Positions 33,846 through 43,866 of a stretch of 64,000 nucleotides of DNA are shown here, in pieces. The translations under genes were made by a program, and so were the position numbers. The notes under the pieces were generated by a model. The model made no database searches. It was not told the DNA's origin and was given only the letters and a program-made list of their open reading frames with translations. Location: contig KV908341.1 of the NCBI GenBank assembly GCA_002005505.1, positions 747,758 to 811,757 of the forward strand, given 5' to 3'. The DNA comes from Botryococcus braunii. Lineage: Eukaryota; Chlorophyta; Trebouxiophyceae. Positions within the stretch are counted from its first letter, which is position 1; every line of letters starts with the position of its first letter.

Positions 33846-36800
33846 TCACAGAAACTTGGCCAGTCCCAGTGAGTTACGATGTCCCAGAAACACTTGTCTA
33901 ACTAGTGGTTTGGTAAAAATGTCAGCCACATTTCTAGCAGATTGAATGTACTTGAATTCAACCTGCCCCTTTGCAATAGCTTCACGTGCGAAATGACAGC
34001 TAATTGCAATATGCTTTGTGTGTTTGGAGTACACCGGATTCCTCAGGTGGTTTATACACCCTTGGTTGTCACAATGAATCTTCACTATCCACGGTAACAC
34101 TCCAATTTCCTCCAGGAAACCTCTCAGCCAATTTGCTTCCTTCACAACAGCACTTGCTGCCATGAATTCAGCCTCCACTGTTGAAGTGGCAACAGCAGAT
34201 TGCTTTTTACTTCCCCACACTACTGCTCCTCCAAACACAGTGAGGACAAAGCCAGTGGTAGAGAAGCGATGATCCTGATCACCTCCATAGTCGGCATCCA
34301 CATAGCCTTCTAGCTCTATCTCCCCCCCTCCGAGAGTTAGAACCAAATCTCGGGTTCCTTTCAGATACTTCAACACACGGATGGCTTCATTCCAATGTGC
34401 TGTGGTGGGAGATATGCGATAACGAGACAATACACCTACTGCCTGAGCTATATCGGGACGTGTGGTGTTGGCTATATACAGAAGAGACCCTACTAACTCA
34501 CAGTAACGGTGACCTGGAGGTAGTGGACTGCCAGCACCAATGCTGTCGCTCCCATCTCTCGGTGCAGGCCTTTGGGACATTACGAAATCTTTTGTCATGG
34601 GAGTATCAGGTCCCACTGACTCAAGATCCAAGCCAAATTTCTCTACAAGTGCATCGATTTTAGGGATGCAACTCAGGGTGATCAGCCCTTTATCTCTATC
34701 TCTCATCACTTGACATCCCAAGAAATCCTTCACTTCCCCAAGATCATGGATGGTGAATTCTTTCTTGAGAAGTCCCTTCACTCTCTCGATTTCTGACATG
34801 CCCTTGGAAACTATCAGAAGATCATCAACATAGATCAGCACATAGGACTTTCCTCCATCAGTAGAGCATCTCACATACACTCCCGCATCACTCTTGCACA
34901 CCTCATACCCCATGACTTCAAGTTTGTCATTCAGGGTTTTGTGCCAGGCACGTGGAGCCTGCTTCAGGCCATACAACGCCTTTCTCAATCGGCACACAAT
35001 ATTCTTATCACCATTCTCAAAGCCAGGAGGTTGCGTTACATATACTTCCTCCTCGAGCTCACCATTCAGAAAGGCGGTCTTAACGTCCACCTGATGAATT
35101 TCACAGCCCTCTCTTGCAGCAACAGCAAGCAGAGCTCTTCTAGCTCCATAGCTACTAGTAGGAGCAAAGACCTCCATCACATCCACTCCAGGGATTTGTC
35201 TGCATCCCTGTGCCACTAATCTGGCCTTGAATCTCACAACATTGCCATGTGCATCCATTTTCACTGAAAATATCCAGTGAACTGGAATAACCTTATGTCC
35301 ACGAGGTCTCGGAACATACTCCATGACCTCATGAGTATCTAGAGAATTTTGCTCTTCCTGCATAGCTGCCTTCCAGTATTCCCACTGGGGAGACATCTGT
35401 GCTTCTCTCAAATTAGAGGGAACGTGAATTTTCCCAAATCTGACACCTGTGTGCTTTTCCTCTGAATTGCCTGATTTTCTCTCACTTTGTCCAGAACCCA
35501 CTACTCTTCCACTGACACTCGCTGAGTTACACATCACAGGCTCTCCAGTAGAAGTAGAATGCTCTCTCATAGCACGCTCTCGCTTGGACTCACACTTGGC
35601 TTTGCACAAGTTACTCTGCTCATCCCTCACATCATCCTCCCATGCACAGGTACCTCTCGGACAGTCTTTGTAATTTGGAATCCCTTCACATTGTCCAGAC
35701 TTCCGATTCACCTCCTCAGACACACTCTGACATGCCTGCAAGAGTTCAGACTCTTCAGGTCTCTCACAAGCAACATCGGGATATGGCAGAGTGTCTGCAT
35801 ACTTCCCCTGATTTATGTGATCCACATGCCTCTCAGACCGACTGCATGTCACTGTTGGGAGTGACCTCACATCTCTGACATCACTCTCCCAGGCACAGGT
35901 ACCTCTCAGTGAGCACTTGTAATTTGGTCTGTCTCCACAATGTCTGTGCTCCTGATTCACCTCCTCCTCTCGTCCCTTACATGGAGTCAAGGATGCAGAT
36001 CCTGTCTCCCGCTCACAATCATGTTTGGCTGGTGCAGAGAAAGCATATGATGCTTCCTCTGACCGGTGGCTGCCACCACAGTCCCGTCCAGGAGTGCTCT
36101 GACTGGACGGGTTGCCAGAAGAACTCTGCATGGTCACATCTCTTACATTTCTCTCAGTCACTGAACAAGACCCACCCATACTGCTCAGCTCCCCGGGACC
36201 ATTTGCAGCTTTGCATGTAGCTGCCCCCCTCACTGCACTCACATGCAATTCATGCCCCTCATGTGAATCACCCTCTAGCTGCACTTCCCCTGGTCCCTGT
36301 GACAGAGAGTCACATTCAGTCAACCCCTCTCGCTCTCTGCTCTCTCCCTTCTCCTGTGGCAGCAGGAGGTCTTTGGCGGCAGTGCGTTGTTCGTGTCGTT
36401 GAGCCCGGGTCAGGCCATCCAATTGGTGGTTGCGGCAATCAGACCTAGTTGGTCTGAGGACCTCCTGGGCTCGCTCCATCTGCGGTCGAAGGTGGGAGTC
36501 CTGTCTCACTCCTCTGGCTAAGTCCTGTACTGCCTCCAGGGTTTGATCCATCTCCACTGGGTCACACAGTCTTCTGGATTCAGGCTCGGGCTCAGCCTCA
36601 CTGGGGGGTCCTGTGACAGGCTGTGTGGGGAGGTTGCTGGAGGCTGGCAGGTACTCAGGCTCACTGTGTGGGTCATCAAGATCTGTCTCAAGACTGATGT
36701 TGGTTGTGCCAGGGGAGGTGCCGGGAAAGACTGGGGGAGTGTCACTTGCAGAGGGCTCAGGACACAGAAACTCTGTAGACTGTGTTGAGGAAACGCTCAT

Positions 36801-39248
36801 GCCAACCCGAGAGGCTCCCCTGAGGTGCTCCACGAAAACCACATCTCTGCTCTCCTTCCAGATACCCCCTCCCACATAGATCCGATAGGCTTTGGAGGAG
36901 GCTGAGTAACCAGTAAGCATCCCTGGCACAGTTTTAGGGGAAAACACAGAGCGCTGGACATCAGGAATGTGCACAAAGGCCAAGCAACCCCAGGTACGCA
37001 GTGGGGTTACATTTGGTTTGTAGCCAAAAAATAATTCTGATGGCGTGCGGTCCCTCCCGGTACTGGGACCCATGTTCAGTAGGGTGCATGCAGTTTCCAG
37101 GGCCTCCTTCCACAACGTTGGACTGGCAGCTGCAAAAGCCAGAAGAGTCCTGGTACGTTCCTTGAGGGTGCGATTGGCTCTTTCAGCCGCTCCATTCTGT
37201 TGCGGGGTGTAAGGAGCTGAGGTCTCCAATTTAGTCCCCTGGGATGCACAAAATTCTTTGAACGTGGCATTCAGAAATTCAGTTCCACGGTCACACCGGA
37301 CACACTTCACTTTGGTTTTCTTCTGGGTCTGCCAGTATAGAATGAGGTCCCTCACAGCAGCACTGATGGCATCTTTGGACTTCACAGGCAGGACCGCCTT
37401 TAACTGAGATGACTCATCCAAAGCAGTCACCCAGTAACGTTCACCAGTTACTGCAGCAGGAAAAATGGGGCCCACAGTGTCAATATGTACTCTGTCAAGT
37501 GGTTCAACAGCTGGTCTACTGCTTATTCCAAATGGAGGCCGAGACGTCTTTCCCTCAATACATGCTTCACAGTAGACTGGACAATTGGAGCAGGGACATA
37601 GGGATGTATCAAGTCCCGAGACCAGGTCCTCATTGGTTAGGCGCTGCATCCATGTTTCACCTGGATGTCCCATTCTGCTATGCCAGAGGTATCGTCTGGC
37701 ACAGTTGTGTGAGTTTTGGGTGGGGGTTTTGGACTTCACAGCAGCTGAAATTCTTCTGTGGTTAACACTGGGACTCAGAGCTACAACTTGATGAATATAA
37801 AATAGCCCTTTCTCTGCACTGATCCGAGACCTCCAGCTGTTTGGACCACAGACTTCAGTGAACGCTCCAACATCATCTGTGCGAAAGACTGCCCCATCCC
37901 GCAATGCTGCAGATACTGACAGTATGTTTGAGGTTGCAGAAGGAACACACTGAACATGATGTATCCACAGGGGAACTCCCACTCGACTGAGGATGCAGAC
38001 AGAGCCTGATGCTACAATTCCTCCAGTGGCATCTGAAGTGGCCAGATGTAATGGGATGGGTTTGGCATGCACAGTTGGATTATGTAGTAGGGTCACATCA
38101 TTCACCAGATGTACAGATGCTCCACTGTCCACCAGCCAGGATTGCAGAGACGAATTTCTGACAGGAGTCTTCAGGATGTTGAGGGAAATTATGTATGGCA
38201 TACCTCCAGGTGGTGGAGGTGGGGGAGCTGGGGGTTGGAACCATGCCGGAAAGGCATCCAGTCCAGGGTGCGCCAGCTGGGCTGCAGGAGGGTGTGGGCC
38301 ACCCATATGTGGAGGTCCCTGTGGCCACATTCCCTGCAATTGTTGGACCGCTGCCACTACGTTCCGTTGGGTCTCCTCGTCCCGCTTCCTCTTTCGACAG
38401 TCCCTCCAGTAATGCCCCTTCTTATTGCAGTAGTTGCAGATGCCCTTAGTCTCGGACTTGGCCTCAGAGACAGTTGGTTGGGCCTGCTGATGGACTGCAC
38501 TGGCAGCTGGTGGGGTATTGGCTCCACTGGAGCCTTGTCCAAGAGCCAAAACCCTTGGTTGGCGAGGAGCATATTCATCAAAACCCACTGCAGCTGCTGT
38601 GTTGCGCAGAAGTCCAGCCAGCTTCTCCAGGGGTTGTGCTGCAGCAGTTGTGATCATTCCTGGCTCTTTAGCTGCATCAGGCAAGCCCTGCACAATCTGG
38701 GTTGCAACGTGTGCATCCAGTAGAGCATGGTTGTTCCTGTCAAGGCATGCCTTCAGGTTGATCATTCTGTTGACATATTGCGAAATCGTCTCGTCATGTT
38801 TCATTCCCTGGCTCATTTCTTGGAGCCAATCTGCATTGGCCTCGATATTATATCCACCAATAAACTTTCTGCAGATGAACTCATATGCATCATAAGCAGA
38901 GGGCAGATTAGACAGAGGTCCCAGCCATTCCTCTGGGACTGACTCATAAATCAGTAACATTGCGGCTGCGTCATGTGCTGTACCAGGCATAGCCTCCAGG
39001 ATGGCAGGCAAAGACCCTTTTGACTCATTTGCTGCCAAAAATGCATTCTTCCAAACAATAATATTTGTCCCCCGTTCCTTCAGTTTTATGTGTACCTTGA
39101 CATTTGTTGGGATAATCTTGGGCAGCTCATCTCCGCTGCCTCTTGAGGTGCTGGGAGTACACGGTTCTCTGATGGGTGTGGATGAGGCTGGTTCACTGCT
39201 TGACGTTGATGCTCCACTAGCTGATGATCCTTTCTTCTTGGAAGTCAT
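33846..39248 (-). CDS. E1 gag-pol polyprotein, Ty1/copia, 1800 aa
   Basis: Single open frame. Gag with a UBN2-like helical region is followed by a CCHC knuckle CNYCNKKGHYWRDC (about residue 267) and an aspartic protease WLVDSGASVHLV (about 370). Next come the GAG-pre-integrase part LWHSRMGHPGETW and CEACIEGK (about 520-570), and integrase with HIDTVGPI, CDRGTEF and TPQQNGAAERAN (about 590-690). An unusually long, charged linker (about 830-1275) carries two Cys-containing repeats. RT runs from about 1285 with YVDDLLIVSK near 1473. RNase H has GYVDADYGG and CDNQGCINH, and the C-terminal motif is ADIFTKPL. All catalytic motifs are present. The gag ATG overlaps the ORF0 stop in ATGA. It acts in cytoplasmic particles and, through integrase, in the nucleus. 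Confidence 0.96.
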   Translation of the reverse strand: MTSKKKGSSASGASTSSSEPASSTPIREPCTPSTSRGSGDELPKIIPTNVKVHIKLKERGTNIIVWKNAFLAANESKGSLPAILEAMPGTAHDAAAMLLIYESVPEEWLGPLSNLPSAYDAYEFICRKFIGGYNIEANADWLQEMSQGMKHDETISQYVNRMINLKACLDRNNHALLDAHVATQIVQGLPDAAKEPGMITTAAAQPLEKLAGLLRNTAAAVGFDEYAPRQPRVLALGQGSSGANTPPAASAVHQQAQPTVSEAKSETKGICNYCNKKGHYWRDCRKRKRDEETQRNVVAAVQQLQGMWPQGPPHMGGPHPPAAQLAHPGLDAFPAWFQPPAPPPPPPGGMPYIISLNILKTPVRNSSLQSWLVDSGASVHLVNDVTLLHNPTVHAKPIPLHLATSDATGGIVASGSVCILSRVGVPLWIHHVQCVPSATSNILSVSAALRDGAVFRTDDVGAFTEVCGPNSWRSRISAEKGLFYIHQVVALSPSVNHRRISAAVKSKTPTQNSHNCARRYLWHSRMGHPGETWMQRLTNEDLVSGLDTSLCPCSNCPVYCEACIEGKTSRPPFGISSRPAVEPLDRVHIDTVGPIFPAAVTGERYWVTALDESSQLKAVLPVKSKDAISAAVRDLILYWQTQKKTKVKCVRCDRGTEFLNATFKEFCASQGTKLETSAPYTPQQNGAAERANRTLKERTRTLLAFAAASPTLWKEALETACTLLNMGPSTGRDRTPSELFFGYKPNVTPLRTWGCLAFVHIPDVQRSVFSPKTVPGMLTGYSASSKAYRIYVGGGIWKESRDVVFVEHLRGASRVGMSVSSTQSTEFLCPEPSASDTPPVFPGTSPGTTNISLETDLDDPHSEPEYLPASSNLPTQPVTGPPSEAEPEPESRRLCDPVEMDQTLEAVQDLARGVRQDSHLRPQMERAQEVLRPTRSDCRNHQLDGLTRAQRHEQRTAAKDLLLPQEKGESREREGLTECDSLSQGPGEVQLEGDSHEGHELHVSAVRGAATCKAANGPGELSSMGGSCSVTERNVRDVTMQSSSGNPSSQSTPGRDCGGSHRSEEASYAFSAPAKHDCERETGSASLTPCKGREEEVNQEHRHCGDRPNYKCSLRGTCAWESDVRDVRSLPTVTCSRSERHVDHINQGKYADTLPYPDVACERPEESELLQACQSVSEEVNRKSGQCEGIPNYKDCPRGTCAWEDDVRDEQSNLCKAKCESKRERAMREHSTSTGEPVMCNSASVSGRVVGSGQSERKSGNSEEKHTGVRFGKIHVPSNLREAQMSPQWEYWKAAMQEEQNSLDTHEVMEYVPRPRGHKVIPVHWIFSVKMDAHGNVVRFKARLVAQGCRQIPGVDVMEVFAPTSSYGARRALLAVAAREGCEIHQVDVKTAFLNGELEEEVYVTQPPGFENGDKNIVCRLRKALYGLKQAPRAWHKTLNDKLEVMGYEVCKSDAGVYVRCSTDGGKSYVLIYVDDLLIVSKGMSEIERVKGLLKKEFTIHDLGEVKDFLGCQVMRDRDKGLITLSCIPKIDALVEKFGLDLESVGPDTPMTKDFVMSQRPAPRDGSDSIGAGSPLPPGHRYCELVGSLLYIANTTRPDIAQAVGVLSRYRISPTTAHWNEAIRVLKYLKGTRDLVLTLGGGEIELEGYVDADYGGDQDHRFSTTGFVLTVFGGAVVWGSKKQSAVATSTVEAEFMAASAVVKEANWLRGFLEEIGVLPWIVKIHCDNQGCINHLRNPVYSKHTKHIAISCHFAREAIAKGQVEFKYIQSARNVADIFTKPLVRQVFLGHRNSLGLAKFL

Positions 39249-39517
39249 AATTCCCCAGTTGTCTTATAACTCCAGTACTCGCAAGGTAGCAGCAAGATCT
39301 TACTTCTGAACCAGGTGGGTTGAGCTAACGGACAGCCAACGTGAAGGTGAAAGATGTAGTCTTTGACGATAAAGGCTCTCTCGTCAGGATTGCGGTCTCC
39401 ACGTTGTCCTCCTTCTCTGATTAGTTCGTTGTATGACGGAGGTCCTGATCTCAAGCGCGCTGGAACGTTGAGGTTGGTGGTCTTCCTGGCTGTTTGCTTT
39501 GTCCGCTTCTTCGCCAT
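39245..39517 (-). CDS. E1 ORF0: small protein with histone H3-like N-terminus, 90 aa
   Basis: Starts MAKKRTKQTARKTTNLNV. Residues 4-12 include RTKQTARK, identical to H3 residues 2-9. The rest is not histone-fold: it has a YNELIREGG segment, then ERAFIVKDYIFHLHVGCPL and PTWFR, which align with ERVFLVKDFVHEAHGRGAL and PQWFR of the family 2 ORF0. It lies between the primer site and gag, where copia elements usually have only leader. Its stop TGA overlaps the gag start as ATGA, which suggests coupled termination and reinitiation. It is shorter than the 174-aa family 2 version, so it may be truncated. Real coding is supported by conservation across two families; a role in chromatin is inference. 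Confidence 0.75.
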   Translation of the reverse strand: MAKKRTKQTARKTTNLNVPARLRSGPPSYNELIREGGQRGDRNPDERAFIVKDYIFHLHVGCPLAQPTWFRSKILLLPCEYWSYKTTGEL

Positions 39518-39571
39518 TCACAGTCTAGTGAGCTCCGATTTAGGCGCCACCCACTCTCAGCATCCGAGCCC

Positions 39572-39585
39572 GTGGGCCCATAACC
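39572..39585 (-). promoter_or_regulatory. E1 primer binding site, initiator tRNA-Met anticodon arm
   Basis: Directly after the 5' LTR the minus strand reads ggttatgggcccac. This is complementary to the anticodon stem-loop of initiator tRNA-Met (GUGGGCCCAUAACC in plant-type tRNAs), not to a tRNA 3' CCA end. Drosophila copia has the same GGTTATGGGCCCA. Confidence 0.85.
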
Positions 39586-40276
39586 TGAAATATTCTGGGC
39601 TTGGCGTATCCTGCATGGTGGCGGCACGGAGGGTGTTAGACGATGTCCTCCTACTTGTGCGTTGTTAAGTAGGCACGGACATATACAAGTCAAGGACTGG
39701 TTAGCAACTGATTGATAGGCACCCGGAGTGCCACTATAGTTCCAACCAAGTGTTACAATATCTCTCATCTCTCCTAACAAGGTGACGCAGTTCAAACACG
39801 CCTAACCTGCTCTCACCCAGGTCGTGTTCATTACTTTGTCCGATGAGCTAAACTCAACTCTATATGTCTAACATGTTCTAACAATGTTCATCTGAGTGCT
39901 AAATCCAGGAATACAATAAGGATTAAGTCACCTGCATGGTGGCGGCACGGAGGGTGTTAGACGATGTCCTCCTACTTGTGCGTTGTTAAGTAGGCACGGA
40001 CATATACAAGTCAAGGACTGGTTAGCAACTGATTGATAGGCACCCGGAGTGCCACTATAGTTCCAACCAAGTGCCTTCCCTATCCGTGCTTGCCCCATAT
40101 GCCTCCTTTCTACAAACGTGTCTGTAACTTGCGTTATGATAGTCTTCGTTCAAATGCATGTATTGCCTGGCAGAACTCAGGGTTCTGCCTCTCTTTCCTA
40201 ATTGGTATTGTCTTCATACGGAGACTTGCCATTATTACTCCTCTGAGGGAAAGGCATAAAATTAATTAACACAACA
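39586..40276 (-). repeat. E1 5' LTR
   Basis: 691 bp, with no difference from the 3' copy seen by eye, including the internal 143-bp duplication. Expected to hold the promoter. Confidence 0.97.
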
Positions 40277-40281
40277 AAAAG

Positions 40282-42805
40282 GCCGGGCATAAGTGTTGAG
40301 TTTTGAACATATCTATAGTGTGCCATGTGCTTTAGGTGATCTTCTGATGTACACTATAGGATGGCCATAAGGTACAGGTGTATACGGGCCAGTATCAAAC
40401 ATAAGGTACAATTAGATCTAGATCACACGTTTTGTGAACGAACTTTTAAGGCTGCTGTCGTTGCATAGGCTGGCAACTGGACTGGAAAAGCTCACAGGGC
40501 ATCAAGGTGCAAGTGCATGTCCGTCAGTTGTGTAAACAGCAGGCAGTCGTCCACGGACTGTGGCTGAGTATAGACATCCCTAACGACCTGTCTGCCATGT
40601 TTCCAGGTGCGACGAAGTAATAATACTACTTGTATGTGCTGTGTAGCATGTGCATGTGTTATTGCTCATATGTGAGTGAACCATCTTAGTGTACAATCAA
40701 GCCTTCCAAACAGTTCAGGGACGGAGGATTGATTGAGTATAGGAAGCTACTCATTCTTAGGCGTCAGGAGCTTATCCTTGGATATTGATCGTAATGCTCA
40801 CTGTCAGATCATCATAAAACGAACTGGACTGGAAAAGCTTACAGGGCACTAAAGGTGCAAGTGCATGTCCGTCAGTTGTGAAGTAAACGGCAGGCAGTCG
40901 TCTACGGACTGTAGCTGAGTGTAGACATCCCTAACGACCTGTCTGCCGTGTTTCCAGGTGTTGCCGATTGTCCATAACTTAACAATAAGTGATAAGAACC
41001 CTCTCTTGCAGACGCCACTCCCCTAGGAAGCGGCACCTCCCGATCCCCGAATACCTCTTCCTGCAGGTCCAATGTTTGCATAATGGATGCCAAGTAGGCA
41101 TAAGGAAGGATATCACCTCCCCACGCAACCCCCACCCCACCCGCTGCAAGTGGAACAGACGCAAGTTCTCCTCAAGGGGCCCAATCTACAATCCGCCGAA
41201 GGGTGGCATGGAGACCCTTTTCAATTCTTACCTCAAGACTCTGGGAGGACTGGGGCACCGGAAGGGCGTCTCGAACCTGAACCGTATTCCCCACATTTGT
41301 CCCGTCGCATAAATCCCATCCTTGCAACATCAATGGAAGCCGAGCCTGAAGGGAAACAAAGAAGGGTTGAATCGCTAGTGCAATAAGCAAGGACCCAATG
41401 GGTCACTCTAAGGAGCCCCCTAGTCAATTTAAACCGGCAGACATGGGTCCCCACGAATATGATCGCCTCACCCCCCATAACAAGTCAAAACATATGGAAG
41501 AAGTTGCGGGCCAACCTCCCTCAACCTGTTTCGTGAAGTCCACCTTGGCCGACACCTAGAAGTATCAATGCCCCAAGCTTCCACAGCTTTATATTGTAGT
41601 AAGTACATGCACTAGACCCTCGACACCACCTCTTCTCATTCCCAACCCCACCTGCAATGGTCGCAGATACTGCTGCACATCAGCCATGACCGCCCCCAAT
41701 GCGCGTTGAGGTGCACCTTGCAAGCGCAGGATCCCCAACTGCATGCAATGGGGCAACCCCCCCCACCCCCCTCTCTTGTGGTTTGAGAAGGGGAGTGATT
41801 GGGGCCCCTACCAAAAGATCGGATGCTATAGCTAAGCGGAACATGCCCACGTAACAACAGGGACAAAAGCGCTGCCAAAGAATCCAAAAATTGAGCACTC
41901 ACACCATGAGCCCGCGGGGCCAAAGCATCCAAGACATGCCTAATTAGGGAGGTCCCTCCTGAAAAACATTTTGGACTTCTGCCGCAGTAGCCTCCACAAG
42001 GGGGGCGACAGAAGCTGAGCGCAATTACCGAACCAGCAGCCCCAAAATGACCCTACCAAACCGACTGCAAAACCTTACCCCTAAGCCACTCCTTCGCCAC
42101 CATGCAGTGCACAGAAGAAACGGCTCCAGCGCCTCCACCAAGTCGCCAATTTCCTCTCTAAATAGTTATAATTTGTAATAATTTGTAAACTTAGGCGAGG
42201 CCCAAAGTTCCGCCCGGCGCGTGATGAGCTTAAAATTATGCGACGCAGAAGCCTGCAAGATCTAAACCCAACCCATGCGACCCCAAAATGCACGAAGGTA
42301 AAACCAAAAGTTGGACCCACGGCTAAGGAGACTTGGAAGCAACATCGTCCATGGCCCCCGAGATCACCTCAAACCAACATCACACTTTGGGGATGTCACG
42401 GAAGGTAGGCTGGACACGGAGGAACATTGTCCGCAGGACCTCAACCGAACACACAGGTGGCCCCACAAAATCCCCAGCAGGGGAGGAGACCAGCCAAGTG
42501 CTGGAGATGCAGGCCCCTTAACTAAAGGCGGCCCCTCTCAATCCCCAGAACCATCCTCTGAATGACGAGCAACACCCTGCCAAGCAACCCTCGCCGGGGA
42601 AGGGGAGTCCGCGGAAACCCGTGAAGGGCTAAACTTCCCACCCACAGCATGGACCACCTGACTAGCGCCACCGTCTAACACACCACAACGCAGGCCCAAA
42701 AGCAAAATCGACGGGAGCGAAGGAAGAACAGACAATCCTGGAAAGATAGCTTGAGCAGCCAGCTGGACCCAACGCCCCGAGTGGACGCTTGATGAAGGTA
42801 GGCTG
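40282..42805. other. Spacer between E1 and E2
   Basis: No gene is recognisable. It holds an imperfect direct repeat (separate entry) and, from about 41000 to 42800, A/C-rich sequence with many interrupted frames and nothing I can name. The two 5' LTRs of E1 and E2 face outward from this spacer, so element transcription diverges from it. Confidence 0.5.
40475..40960. repeat. Dispersed direct repeat, about 135 bp, two copies
   Basis: Copies at 40475-40609 and 40822-40960 both run from aactggactggaaaagct through gcaagtgcatgtccgtcagt and atccctaacgacctgtctgc to tttccaggtg, with about 10 differences. The offset is about 347 bp. Each copy ends in an acceptor-like ttccag. Confidence 0.85.
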
Positions 42806-42810
42806 CGAAC

Positions 42811-43549
42811 TGTTGTGTTAATTAATTTTATGCCTTTCCCTCAGAGGAGAAATAATGGCAAGTCTCGGGATGAGGACAATACCAATTAGGAAGGAGAGGC
42901 AAAACTCTGAGTTCTGCCAGGCAATACATGCATTTGAACGAAGACTATCATAACGCAAGTTACAGACACGTTTGTAGAAAGGAGGCATATGGGGCAAGCA
43001 CGGAGAGGGAAGGCACTTGATTGGAACTATAGCAGCACTCCGGGTGTCTATCAATCAGTTGCCAACCAGTCCTTGACTTGTATATGTCCGTGCCTACTTA
43101 ACAACGCACAAGTAGGAGGACATCGTCTAACACCCTCCGTGCCGCCACCATGCAGGTGACTTAACCCTTATTGTATTCCTGGATTTAGCACTCAGATGAA
43201 CATTGTTAGAACAAGCTAGACATATGGAGTTGAGTTTAGCTCATCGGACAAAGTAACGAGCATGACCTGAGTGAGAGCAGGTTAGGCGTGTTTGAACTGC
43301 GTCACCTTATAAGTTCCAATCAAGTCTTACAATATCTCTCATCTCTCCTAATAATTATTAGGAGAGATGAGAGATATTGTAAGACTTGATTGGAACTATA
43401 GCAGCACTCCGGGTGTCTATCAATCAGTTGCCAACCAGTCCTTGACTTGTATATGTCCGTGCCTACTTAACAACGCACAAGTAGGAGGACATCGTCTAAC
43501 ACCCTCCGTGCCGCCAACATGCAGGATACGCCAAGCCCAGAATATTTCA
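42811..43549 (+). repeat. E2 5' LTR, with palindromic insertion
   Basis: 739 bp, TG...CA, against 691 in the other three family 1 LTRs. The extra 48 bases make an 86-bp perfect palindrome (separate entry). Confidence 0.96.
43312..43397. repeat. 86-bp perfect palindrome in E2 5' LTR
   Basis: Arms 43312-43354 and 43355-43397 are exact reverse complements with no spacer. The left arm begins agttccaatcaagtcttac and the centre reads cctaataattattagg. The right arm is normal LTR sequence; the left arm is the added inverted copy, absent from the element's own 3' LTR. Confidence 0.95.
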
Positions 43550-43563
43550 GGTTATGGGCCCAC
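43550..43563 (+). promoter_or_regulatory. E2 primer binding site, initiator tRNA-Met anticodon arm
   Basis: Reads ggttatgggcccac directly after the 5' LTR, the same site as in E1. Confidence 0.85.
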
Positions 43564-43617
43564 GGGCTCGGATGCTGAGAGTGGGTGGCGCCTAAATCGG
43601 AGCTCACTAGACTGTGA

Positions 43618-43815
43618 ATGGCGAAGAAGCGAACAAAGCAAACAGCCAGGAAGACTACCAACCTCAACGTCCCAGCGCGCTTGAGATCAGGACCTCCGTC
43701 ATACAACGAACTAATCAGAGAAGGAGGACAACGTGGAGACCGCAATCCTGGCGAGAGAGCCTTTATCGTCAAAGACTACATTTTTCACCTTCACGTTGGC
43801 TGTCCGCTAGAGTAA
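43618..43815 (+). pseudogene. E2 ORF0, truncated copy with H3-like N-terminus, 65 aa
   Basis: Begins MAKKRTKQTARKTTNLNV like E1 ORF0 and stays alignable to HLHVGCPL. A deletion of about 20 bases near 43811 relative to E1 then brings in an early stop. It therefore no longer overlaps the gag start at 43867. The H3-like part is intact. Confidence 0.7.
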
Positions 43816-43866
43816 GATCTTGCTGCTACGTTGCGAGTACTGGAGTTATAAGACAACTGGGGAATT

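Larger units (their letters stand above)
33137..40276 (-). mobile_element. E1: intact Ty1/copia retrotransposon, family 1
   Basis: A 7140-bp element with two 691-bp LTRs (TG...CA). It is flanked by the 5-bp target duplication aaaag at 33132-33136 and 40277-40281. The order on the minus strand is LTR, tRNA-anticodon primer site, ORF0, one uninterrupted gag-pol frame, purine tract, LTR. I saw no difference between its LTRs on reading them side by side, so the insertion is recent. The integrase-before-RT order defines Ty1/copia. With open frames and identical LTRs it is a candidate autonomous copy. Confidence 0.97.

Noticed and set aside
38109..38723. 204-codon plus-strand open frame, and many similar frames antisense to the E1, E2 and E3 polyproteins
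   Set aside because: They are mirror frames of the gag-pol coding sequence, recur at matching positions in E1 and E2, and have no independent motif.
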